Positions 1-7,887 of a stretch of DNA of 64,000 bases are shown one piece after another (within the stretch, counting starts at the first letter, position 1; each line of letters begins with the position of its first letter). The stretch covers positions 70,913 through 134,912 of the forward strand of contig CAJMNM010000005.1 in NCBI GenBank assembly GCA_905214795.1, in the 5' to 3' direction. The stretch comes from an uncultured bacterium. Lineage in GTDB: Bacteria > Bacteroidota > Bacteroidia > Bacteroidales > Bacteroidaceae. The notes under the pieces are model-generated. The model was not told where the DNA came from and searched no databases. It was given only the letters and a program-made list of their open reading frames with translations. The position numbers and the translations under genes are program-made.

Positions 1-51
1 TGGCAGTTTGTGAATGAAAAGTCGTGCATGTATTGCTAACCTATGAAACGC

Positions 52-380
52 CTACTGTTATGAAAAAATCCTCTACTGTTATGAAATATTTATGTACGGT
101 TACAAAATCTCGATTTTGTAGGAAAAATATAGAATATCTACGGTTATATTCCTGGTTATTAGTAGATTATGAATACGGAGGCGCTGTAAGGGTGGCGGAT
201 CTGTTTTTTTGTAAAAATAATTTCTAAAAACGGGCGTGTTTCAGATGATGATATTTTTTCTGTACGGTTACGAATTTCGTTTCATACGGTTATGGGTTTA
301 ACCGTAACCGTGCAGAAAATAATTTGTAAAGTGCAGAAATAATTTTCTCTACGGTTACGAAAAAATTCGTAACCGTATGC
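52..380. repeat. Intergenic repeat cluster 1 (ACGGTTAYG units)
   Basis: Short units built on ACGGTTAYG or its complement CRTAACCGT recur in this gap. Clear copies lie at about 94-104, 138-147, 262-279, 284-293, 301-315 (complement), 350-361 and 366-377 (complement). Two looser CTACTGTTATGAAA copies at 52-65 and 73-86 look related. The last two copies form a perfect 12-bp inverted repeat with a 4-base loop. A second cluster with the same units, and the same closing segment TTCGTAACCGTATGC, lies at 46105-46245. No function is known to me. The spacing is irregular, so this is not a CRISPR array. Confidence 0.75.
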
Positions 381-1158
381 ATTTTGTTTTTATTCTGCGC
401 AGAAAGTTCTGATTTACGATGAAATATTTACATTTTAAAAAGTATATTCCTGTGCCTGTAATGAGATTCCAGAGGGGTAATAAAGTGCGGAAAGAAGGAG
501 AAATAGAGTGATTATTTGTGTGTCTCCGTGTCTTTATTTAAAAACAGACTTTCCGAATTGAGGTAAAAATCCTGTTTTTTACAGTCGGGTGGATGTGTTG
601 ACTGAAAAACGATTAAAAAATGCGGTTCCGAATTTTGAATTATGATAATATGATAACCGGATTTAAATTATTTTTGTTTTGTTTTCTGCTAAAATGAGAT
701 TAAAATATAAAAACAAAGGCGGTTTTTGTGTAAAAATGATAATATGAAAATATTGCAAAACGATTCCGAAAAAGTGGATTTAAGTGGTTTTTCGGGGTAA
801 AAAGTTGAGGTTATGGCACGAAAAAATGCTTTTTCGTAAAGCGATGAGTAGAACCAGAACTTCTTAAAATTGATGTGATAAGTAAACTATATTTACCATA
901 AGAAGAAAAGAAATATAAAAATCTTTCTCTTTTGCCGTTTGGCGGACAGTGTAATGATAAATATGTTTTAATGGTAGATTAAAAATAGTTGAACCCAATA
1001 GATTTTATCCAGACAAATTGGTTAAATTTTTAAATTATCGGTAAATTTGCCAAAGTATCATTTTAGCTAATAATATATGTATGAAACATAGTATAATTTG
1101 CATAGAAACATTATAAGTAACTTAAATAGTAAAGAATTAGCATAAAATTGAAAATATA
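381..1158. other. Gene-poor AT-rich gap
   Basis: No convincing intact gene. The stretch is AT-rich with many stop codons in all frames. It holds one decayed coding fragment at 851-982, listed separately. No RNA gene or strong terminator was seen. It separates the repeat cluster from the nuclease genes. Confidence 0.5.
851..982 (+). pseudogene. Decayed coding fragment, identity unknown
   Basis: One frame reads through 43 codons with a single internal stop (TAA at 899-901) and ends at TAA 980-982. The part after the internal stop reads like real protein (YKNLSLLPFGGQCND, then KYVLMVD), with no start codon. It may be the worn C-terminus of a lost gene at the border of the accessory region. I do not recognise the family, and chance cannot be excluded for so short a fragment. 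Confidence 0.2.
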
Positions 1159-2100
1159 ATGGAAAATAAAGAAATATACGGAAACCAGTGTGGAAGTGAT
1201 AGTGCTTTCACCAGGAAAGCGAGGCTGCTTCAGTCGATGTATAGGGTGGAGATAGGCGAAGAGGAAGGATTCGGACCAACAAGAACCTCCAAGCGTAAAT
1301 ACGGGAACATGATTAGTGGGGGTGAGGTGTCCGGAAAGAACTTTCTGATGACGGAGACTTTCGAGTATGCCAAGGAAAGAGTGGCTAACAAAAGGGAAAA
1401 TGAGACGATAGACGGGTTTAGGCTGTTCAACAATCTGCTATCGAGCCAGCCGATGGCATTTAACTTGTTCCATCCCCTAATGTTGCTGTTGAAGCAGAAT
1501 CCGGCAATGGTTACGCTTGCTGTGAAGTCAGTCTTCAGGAACTTCCCGGTATTTGAGGTAACGGAAATCGGTCTGGAGTTTATACCGACACCGATTGACA
1601 AGTACACGAATGACAAGTCTGCTATGGATGCGTATATTAGTTTCTTGGACAACAAGGGCGGGAAGCATATTATCGCTATTGAGACGAAATACACAGATGT
1701 GCTCGGTGTGAATGAGGCCAGCCATTGTGAGGAGCAGAAACAGATGCTCATTGATACCGGGCTGTTCAGTACAGACTTTGAGGAACTGTTGAAGGGAGGT
1801 AAGGTAAAATTAACGCAGATTTATAGAAATCTTTTGCTTACAGAGCGGTACAGGATGGTCGAAGGTTTGAAAGATTCGTATTCTGTGGTTCTTTCACCAA
1901 AGGATCATCCGTCAACCGAAGAGGAAATCAAGTCGGTTACAGAGTATCTGAAGCCGGAGTTTTCCTATAAACTGAGTGCTGTTTCCCTAGAGGACTTTGT
2001 GGATTCGATGATACAGTATCTGCCAGAATATTATGCCCAGGTTTATGAGAGGTTCAAAGGCAGATACTTGGAATTTGGGAAGGTGGATTTGAATTTATGA
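1159..2100 (+). CDS. PD-(D/E)XK superfamily nuclease (PGN_0703-like restriction endonuclease)
   Basis: A 313-residue soluble protein. The core has the PD-(D/E)XK layout: Asp157 in AMDAYI, then a strand with Glu175-Thr-Lys177 in IIAIETKYTD, preceded by hydrophobic strand and helix segments (about 100-140). This arrangement, the length and the overall look fit the PGN_0703-type putative restriction endonucleases of Bacteroidetes, which are predicted to cut DNA with divalent metal. There is no helicase, methylase or specificity domain. It lies 38 bases upstream of a phospholipase-D-type nuclease gene on the same strand, so the two are probably co-transcribed. The start at ATG 1159 follows an A-rich leader. 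The superfamily is fairly secure; the role in defence is inferred from the family and the neighbours. Confidence 0.6.
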   Translation: MENKEIYGNQCGSDSAFTRKARLLQSMYRVEIGEEEGFGPTRTSKRKYGNMISGGEVSGKNFLMTETFEYAKERVANKRENETIDGFRLFNNLLSSQPMAFNLFHPLMLLLKQNPAMVTLAVKSVFRNFPVFEVTEIGLEFIPTPIDKYTNDKSAMDAYISFLDNKGGKHIIAIETKYTDVLGVNEASHCEEQKQMLIDTGLFSTDFEELLKGGKVKLTQIYRNLLLTERYRMVEGLKDSYSVVLSPKDHPSTEEEIKSVTEYLKPEFSYKLSAVSLEDFVDSMIQYLPEYYAQVYERFKGRYLEFGKVDLNL

Positions 2101-2138
2101 CAGAATCAAAAGTGTAAATAATATATTAAATATCTATT

Positions 2139-3218
2139 ATGGGAAATATCAGATTTACGATAAAAGATGAAGTGGAAAATCTGCTGTCAGATGCCATAGA
2201 GGTCAACATTGCTGTTGCTCTGTGCAGTAATTATGCAATCAATGCCTTACAGAATGTTCAAAAAAACTGTAAACTTCGAATAGTTATCGGCGTGGATTTG
2301 CCAACGCCTTTAGAAGCTTTAAGGACACTTAAAAACAGATATAAGAAGAAGGCAAGAATATATACCGAATCATTTTTCCATCCTAAGGTCTATATCTTCA
2401 GGCTGAAAAATAAGGAATTAGTGGCTTATATCGGTTCTGGGAATTTTACAGAAGGAGGTCTGCTTAATAATATCGAAGTATTCTATAAGATAGAAGACCA
2501 AGACGAATGTAATAATATATCAGGATGGTTTGAAAACGTATTCAATAAGTCTTTATGTATAACAGATAATTTTCTCATTGAGTATAAGGAATACAGCAAG
2601 AAATGGATTAAAGAAGAAAACAAAAGAAAGTTTGAGATTAAGTGCCTACTGAATGAGGTAAATGAGAAGAAGCGTCTGTTCGATAGTCTGAAGGTTAAAC
2701 TAAAAGAAATAAGAGAAGGAAAGGAATATGAGGAAATTTGCAAAAAGAGAACAAATACGGTGTCAAGAATAAAGGAAGCATTAGATTATGATAACGGTTT
2801 TGTAAATATCGATATTGATAAGTTCTTGAAGATAAAGGAACTTGGGAACATCAGACAAAGCTATAAGAAGGATTTAAAGCAAGCAGTAAAATCACATAAA
2901 TTGAGGGATTTGTTTCTTTTGTTATGTGATGATGATGAAAGTATTGAAGAACGATATAAGGCAGCAACAGAGGAATACAAAATACGCGGATGTGATAAAA
3001 ATATGATTACAAAAGTGCTTGCTGTTCATGATCCTCAGAAATATATGTTATGGAATGGAGTGACCGAGGAGATTATGCATAGGTATGATATTAGGTTTGA
3101 AAGAGGAACAAAAGAATATCAGAAGTACGGTCATTTGTGTATTGAGTTTAAGGAAATAATATCAGAGTTGAAAATAAAGGACTTCGTTGTACTGGATTTG
3201 ATGATGTTTTATGTGTAA
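2139..3218 (+). CDS. Phospholipase D-like nuclease domain protein
   Basis: A 359-residue protein with one PLD/HKD half-site: HPKVYIF at residues 81-87 (His81, Lys83), then GSGNFTEGG at 99-107. A single motif per chain is typical of PLD-type restriction nucleases such as BfiI and NgoFVII, which dimerise to build the active site. Residues about 160-260 are strongly charged and likely helical or coiled. The C-terminal 90 residues (around ITKVLAVHDPQKYMLWNG) resemble the helical module found in McrB-like and other restriction proteins (known pattern: ..TKiLh..nPekYpiw..). It follows the PD-(D/E)XK gene by 38 bases. No methyltransferase is nearby, so substrate discrimination is unknown. Confidence 0.6.
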   Translation: MGNIRFTIKDEVENLLSDAIEVNIAVALCSNYAINALQNVQKNCKLRIVIGVDLPTPLEALRTLKNRYKKKARIYTESFFHPKVYIFRLKNKELVAYIGSGNFTEGGLLNNIEVFYKIEDQDECNNISGWFENVFNKSLCITDNFLIEYKEYSKKWIKEENKRKFEIKCLLNEVNEKKRLFDSLKVKLKEIREGKEYEEICKKRTNTVSRIKEALDYDNGFVNIDIDKFLKIKELGNIRQSYKKDLKQAVKSHKLRDLFLLLCDDDESIEERYKAATEEYKIRGCDKNMITKVLAVHDPQKYMLWNGVTEEIMHRYDIRFERGTKEYQKYGHLCIEFKEIISELKIKDFVVLDLMMFYV

Positions 3219-3294
3219 GACATGTATTTCTTATGTATGCTTCAAATAATATTGAATTAGAACTTCATTTAGATATATAACAGAAGAAAAATAT

Positions 3295-3302
3295 TATATT
3301 TG
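3295..3302 (+). promoter_or_regulatory. Candidate -7 box TATATTTG before the broken XRE gene
   Basis: TATATTTG matches the Bacteroidetes -7 consensus TAnnTTTG and lies 27 bases before the start codon of the XRE remnant. No good TTTG was seen 19-20 bases upstream. It could still drive the GIY-YIG gene downstream. Confidence 0.4.
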
Positions 3303-3328
3303 CGTTCAACACAAATAGTTTTGAGTTG

Positions 3329-3526
3329 ATGGAAAAACTTAATAGGATAAAATTATACTGGTAGAGAATTTGAGGACCGGGAAATGGTTGACTGAAGCCC
3401 TTGGGTAAGGATTAGTCAACTGTTTCAAAGTGGTGTACAAACACATCGCAGTTGGATTTATATACTTTGGCTAAAATAGCAGAACTGTTGGAAATGAATA
3501 TTAAGGACTTACTTAATAATAGATGA
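3329..3526 (+). pseudogene. Broken XRE-family helix-turn-helix regulator
   Basis: Stitching frames gives a full small Cro/C1-type regulator. It starts MEKLNRIKL, shifts frame near 3356, continues VENLRTGKWLTEALG, shifts again near 3405, and after a TAG reads STVSKWCTNTSQ, then LDLYTLAKIAELLEMNIKDL to TGA 3524-3526. Two frameshifts and one stop (a glutamine codon CAG to TAG would explain it) mean no intact product. About 65-residue XRE proteins of this type often sit before restriction genes as controllers in Bacteroidetes. The stop ends one base before the ATG of the GIY-YIG gene at 3528, so the two were once translated in tandem. Confidence 0.75.
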
Positions 3527-3527
3527 T

Positions 3528-4358
3528 ATGAAGAATCAAGAATCAGGGTATGTATATATATTAACCAATCCGAGTTTTAAGGAAGACTGGATAAAGATAG
3601 GGAAAAGTTCGAGACCGGTTGATGTAAGATCTAAGGAACTTGATAATACTGCAGTACCATTGCCTTTTGAGATATTTGCTACTATCAAGACTTCAAAGTA
3701 TAATGAAGTAGAGAAGATTGTCCATAAGACAATAGACAGACTTACCAACCTTCGTATCAGGCAGAACAGGGAGTTCTTCAATGTCGCTCCGCAAGTAGCC
3801 CTGGATATATTCAGGGATATAGCAACAGCTATAGATGATGCTGAGATAATCGAATACGAAAACAACCAGCCTATAGACAATGAAACAGGAATTGCATCAG
3901 CCAATAGGGCAGTAAATCGTTCATCTGATACAGCTATGTCAGATACGGCTTCTATCCAACTGGAATTTTGGACGAGATTCAATGAGAATGCTTATACAGA
4001 TACTGCATTTTCATCAAAGTTCAAGCTACGCAAACCATATGCACAACATTGGTATGATTTAAGTGTAGGCTCATCTAATTTTCATATCTGCATGACAGCC
4101 AGCAGACAGAAAAGAGGGCTGTCAGTTGGTCTGTATATAGACAGCGATAAAAGTATCTTTTACAAATTTCAGTCCATGTCACAGCAGATAGAAGAAGAAC
4201 TGGGTATGAAAGTTCAATGGAGAGAAGCCAACAAAGCATCAAGATTTTTAATTGAGCGAGCTTTTGATATAGATGATAAGCGGACTTGGGATGACGGTAT
4301 AAATTGGCTTTATAAGATGTGCTGCAAGTTTAAAGAGTTGGTGGAAAAATACAAGTAA
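3528..4358 (+). CDS. GIY-YIG nuclease (T5orf172 type) with C-terminal DUF4268
   Basis: A 276-residue, two-domain protein. Residues 7-100 form a GIY-YIG/T5orf172 domain: GYVYIL at 7-12, WIKIGKSS at 21-28, and later EVEKIVHKTI and REFFNV, which carry the usual Arg, Glu and Asn positions. Residues about 140-276 (from QLEFWTRFNENAY onward) match DUF4268, a domain often attached to restriction or DNA-repair nucleases. It begins directly after the stop of a broken XRE regulator and ends before a terminator. It is likely part of the same accessory nuclease cluster. Role: DNA cleavage, probably defence; the target is unknown. Confidence 0.75.
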   Translation: MKNQESGYVYILTNPSFKEDWIKIGKSSRPVDVRSKELDNTAVPLPFEIFATIKTSKYNEVEKIVHKTIDRLTNLRIRQNREFFNVAPQVALDIFRDIATAIDDAEIIEYENNQPIDNETGIASANRAVNRSSDTAMSDTASIQLEFWTRFNENAYTDTAFSSKFKLRKPYAQHWYDLSVGSSNFHICMTASRQKRGLSVGLYIDSDKSIFYKFQSMSQQIEEELGMKVQWREANKASRFLIERAFDIDDKRTWDDGINWLYKMCCKFKELVEKYK

Positions 4359-4445
4359 CAACTGTAAAACACTGAATTATAAAATAACAGAATATCATAT
4401 TCAATTCATAGATAACGTGAATATAGGGGCATAAACAATAAGTTA

Positions 4446-4485
4446 CCCGCCATTGATAGAATCTGTATCAATAGCGGGCTTTTCC
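4446..4485 (+). terminator. Rho-independent terminator of the nuclease cluster
   Basis: The arms CCCGCCATTGATA and TATCAATAGCGGG (4446-4478) pair with one mismatch around a 7-base loop, followed by CTTTTCC. It ends the rightward nuclease cluster. Bases 4359-4445 and 4486-4699 hold nothing else that I can support. Confidence 0.7.
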
Positions 4486-4699
4486 TTTCAATGAAATGCC
4501 AGGCGGCTACTGCCGAAAGGTCTTTTCAATGAAGTTGGCAAAAGAATGGCATATTGTGAATATTCAATCTCTGAGATACTTCGATTTCGTTATACAGACT
4601 TTTAAAAGCTGTAGAGATGTCCGGGTGGGATATGATAACTCAGCCATATTCTCTGCATTAGGAAGGGGAACGGTTGGAACAGTTTCTGTACCGGCACTT

Positions 4700-7612
4700 T
4701 TAGAAAGTGAGTTTCAACGTCGCCATGCCGTATGGTTTCATCGTAAGTGACCCGTTTACAGGCTGCGTGGGCTGTTCCTCAAACTTGCAAAGTGACACGG
4801 AAGACGGACGGCGTGCAGGGAAGTCCATAGTCACATTCTCCTCCTTATCAGATACGGACCGCAGACGGACAACCATTTCGTTGTCTTTTTCTGTGGATTT
4901 CAGTATGGTGACGTATACGGCCGGATTGTCAATTGTGATGACCGGTTTTATGTCTGGAGCCTTATTGGAAGTGACATGTAACAATGGTTGTGCTTGTTCC
5001 AATCCGAAACGGTTTGCGGAAACGGCATCATATTTTCCATGCGGGTAAATACGGTAGCGGAAGGTTACAGGACCTTCCTGGGTCAGCGGGAAATTGGTGT
5101 GCCAATGGTTATTCATTGCCCAGGAGTATACCGTGGAAGAAGGCTCAAGCTTTGTAAGCCATGGACCTTGGCCACCCCAACCTAATGAGATGTTAGCCGT
5201 GCGGTCGCCATATTCGAACAATGGAGCATCGAGAGCGCACCAGGTTACGCCGTGCGTATCGTTAGAAATGTCTAACCAGCGTTGTAAAGCAATCCAATTA
5301 CGGTTTGCCTGTGGCCACTGGTCTTTCTCTACCTCCATGATGCCCCATGGGATGTCTACTTTTGTAGTACCCCGCGGCACGTTGAAACCAAAACCGAAAT
5401 GTATGCCGTCTTTATCCAATAACGGAAGTTTGTCTACCACGTTGGTAGTCTCAACCCACGGTTGTCCGGCTACCAGACGGATGGTACGGGTCACCGACCG
5501 GCATCCTTTCATTGTGGATTGTACTTTCAGTTCTACTACCAGTCCTCCCTGCTCGGTTACGGTAATAGACTGAACTTTGTCTGCTTCGGGTTTATTTTCG
5601 TTAGCCGGCAGCCAACTGCATGAATTGGCGCCACCGTCTGCCGACGGGTCGATATAGTTGTAATTATCTCCCACACGGGTCAAGGTTGCGATGTTTCCGG
5701 TCTTTTCATCAATTGTAACACGCAAGCAACCGTTGTCTAAAGTGTATCCTTCAATCTTGCAGGCATTTCCTGTGACGGCATCGCTTTCTACTACACGGTA
5801 ATGACGCATTCCTAAGGCCGGTACGTCTGAAGCCAGAAATACCAGTTCGCCTGTAGATAGCCGTTGCGACGGAACAGCATTACCGGCATTGTCTACCACC
5901 TTGTTACCTTTCTGACTTTCTGAGATGGACAGTGTTATCAGACCGTCGTGTGGCCATGACTGTGTGTTGAAGACAGTGATACCACCGGCTGATGGCCCTT
6001 CGCGTGGTCCCAGTGCGCCATCAGACTTGTCGGCAGCTAATCCCAGAGCTTCGTCGAGTAAGGTGATGGAACGTGATTCCGCTTCCTGAAAATAAGACCG
6101 TTTTACACGACTGATAGCTTCATGAAAATATGGTTCCCAGGGATTCTCAAAATCCCATGTATGTTCTGACCCCATTATGATATAGCGCCAGCCTTCATCA
6201 AAATCAGCACGGGGAGACTGTACTCCGCCGGCTAACATAGACCACACTGTTTCTGCCTGCACAATACGTTCCTTGTTGCGACGGTTTATGGCAGTCAGTT
6301 CGGCCGCAGTTCCCAGTCCGTCTGTCCAGTATTCTGTATAATCTCCATGCACTACGGGCAGTTGGTCACCATACTTTTTTTCTAATGTAGACATGATTTC
6401 GTGTCCGCCACTGATGATAATTTTAGGAAAAGCATATTTTTTATTCCACTCATTCACTGCATATGGAACATCAGCATCTAACGGACTGTTATCCCATAAT
6501 GTCCATGAAAGGACAATAAAGTCGTAGGGATATTTTTGTCGTTCTAATTCTGTTAAACGTTCACTAAAATCTACATTCGCACTTCCCATCTGTATACGGC
6601 TTGGTACTTTTGTCGGATTACGTTGGCCAAACCAAGGCCGTCCTGTGGTATTGCCTTTATCCATACTACCGCTGTTGGAATACTTTCCCGGTTGCAGAAA
6701 CAATACCTTTGACGAGCCGTCCGGTCCTACCCACCAAAAAGGCATTCCGTCTATACCATAGGCATGAGCGTTTCCGCCACGGTCTGTATTCGGCCAGGAA
6801 ATGACATATCGAATACCTTCCTGGGCCAGAACCGGTACTAATCCCCAGGAAATTCCGGGTATATCGAATTGTTGGAAAACATCTATCGGAACACCGGCCA
6901 ACCGCTGCAATTCGCGTGAAAAACGGAACATGTGGAATAATTCCTCGTCCGAGCAGATGCTTGTATTTAAATTTACGTAGGCGGCATCAACAGACAAATC
7001 GCCACGTTTGATGGCAGATAGAATATCCGTTCTTTTTTCCTTATCCTTATTCCAAAGGCGTTCGATAGGCCATGTTACCTCCGGATTCCATACAAAACGC
7101 GCGCCGTCAACGTGACCGGACGTTTCCTGTGCCAGTCTGATACCTTCAATAACGTTTGTTGTGTGCAGTTTTTCCACGTTCTTGTGGGTGTTGGTGTAAC
7201 CGATATCTACATGTGAATGATTGTATAGATATACGGTCCAATGACGCATGGGCTCCACTGTTACTTGTTTCTTTAATTTTTTAGTTTGGCTCCTTACGGT
7301 CAGCCAAATTTTTATAGTCTTATCGGTCGGCAAGGAAGAAGGAAGCAGCACCTCGATGGATGTTGAGTCGGAAGCATTAAGCTGGTATGACGATGTTTCT
7401 TTTAATTTTTTATAAGCCACATCTACCCAAATGTTACCTTTTAATTCCGTTCCTTTAATATTAACGTTTATCAGACGTCCGGCTGAACGGTCGGCTTTAT
7501 ATCCGTACAAAGGTTTTACCTCACAGGCAAAATCCTCTGGTATTACTTCTGCTGAAGCATGCAAAATTCCAGCAATACCCAATAAAAACACAATTCCAAA
7601 TTTGTTTTTCAT
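4700..7612 (-). CDS. GH38-type alpha-mannosidase, secreted
   Basis: A 970-residue protein with a signal peptide (residues 1-20, cut near HAS-AEV), so periplasmic or exported. After a beta-rich N-terminal region, residues about 125-480 form the GH38-like catalytic part: NHSHVDIGYT at 131-140 supplies the His/Asp metal ligands, WNPEVTW lies at 175-181, and QQFDIPGISWG has the probable nucleophile Asp250. The C-terminal half is a beta-sandwich region, as in GH38 mannosidases. It should remove alpha-mannose from glycans. It may belong to the related DUF5054 group, in which case the substrate is less certain. It is a single gene with no SusC/SusD or regulator beside it. A CAAAGTA (complement TACTTTG) at 7638-7644 may be its -7 box. 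Confidence 0.7.
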   Translation of the reverse strand: MKNKFGIVFLLGIAGILHASAEVIPEDFACEVKPLYGYKADRSAGRLINVNIKGTELKGNIWVDVAYKKLKETSSYQLNASDSTSIEVLLPSSLPTDKTIKIWLTVRSQTKKLKKQVTVEPMRHWTVYLYNHSHVDIGYTNTHKNVEKLHTTNVIEGIRLAQETSGHVDGARFVWNPEVTWPIERLWNKDKEKRTDILSAIKRGDLSVDAAYVNLNTSICSDEELFHMFRFSRELQRLAGVPIDVFQQFDIPGISWGLVPVLAQEGIRYVISWPNTDRGGNAHAYGIDGMPFWWVGPDGSSKVLFLQPGKYSNSGSMDKGNTTGRPWFGQRNPTKVPSRIQMGSANVDFSERLTELERQKYPYDFIVLSWTLWDNSPLDADVPYAVNEWNKKYAFPKIIISGGHEIMSTLEKKYGDQLPVVHGDYTEYWTDGLGTAAELTAINRRNKERIVQAETVWSMLAGGVQSPRADFDEGWRYIIMGSEHTWDFENPWEPYFHEAISRVKRSYFQEAESRSITLLDEALGLAADKSDGALGPREGPSAGGITVFNTQSWPHDGLITLSISESQKGNKVVDNAGNAVPSQRLSTGELVFLASDVPALGMRHYRVVESDAVTGNACKIEGYTLDNGCLRVTIDEKTGNIATLTRVGDNYNYIDPSADGGANSCSWLPANENKPEADKVQSITVTEQGGLVVELKVQSTMKGCRSVTRTIRLVAGQPWVETTNVVDKLPLLDKDGIHFGFGFNVPRGTTKVDIPWGIMEVEKDQWPQANRNWIALQRWLDISNDTHGVTWCALDAPLFEYGDRTANISLGWGGQGPWLTKLEPSSTVYSWAMNNHWHTNFPLTQEGPVTFRYRIYPHGKYDAVSANRFGLEQAQPLLHVTSNKAPDIKPVITIDNPAVYVTILKSTEKDNEMVVRLRSVSDKEENVTMDFPARRPSSVSLCKFEEQPTQPVNGSLTMKPYGMATLKLTF

Positions 7613-7815
7613 AGATGATGTTTTTGTGAAACATCTGCAAAGTAACTTTAAAAAGAGTCTTGTAAAGGGGTGAAAACGTTCAAAAAATACTATAAAACCG
7701 TCAAATGTTTAATATATCCGGTTTTGTTTTTATTTTCTCAAGAAAATAATGATTTTGCGGGATTCCGAACGGCGGTTAATGTTGAATGAGGTGACGTAGG
7801 AGTTGTTTACAAATA

Positions 7816-7847
7816 TCCCTCCTTGTTTTTGAACAAACAAGGAGGGA
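7816..7847 (-). terminator. Terminator at the end of the par-rel operon
   Basis: A perfect 13-bp stem, TCCCTCCTTGTTT / AAACAAGGAGGGA, with a 6-base loop lies just after the rel stop codon. The T-run on the leftward transcript is weak (TATTTG). The rest of 7613-7887 is AT-rich and empty apart from the mannosidase promoter region. Confidence 0.7.
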
Positions 7848-7887
7848 TTGGTATACTTTTTATTGAGGAAGTCGCATTCTGATTTGT

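Noticed and set aside
24..227. 67-codon open frame at the left end
   Set aside because: It runs through repeat units, has no family likeness and no promoter; the frame is open because the repeats lack stops in that phase.
52..380. CRISPR-like array
   Set aside because: Units are about 10-15 bases, occur in both orientations and have irregular spacing; no cas genes are in the window.
4496..4750. 84-codon open frame between the nuclease and mannosidase genes
   Set aside because: It lies after a terminator, overlaps the 3' end of the mannosidase gene on the other strand and matches no family I know.
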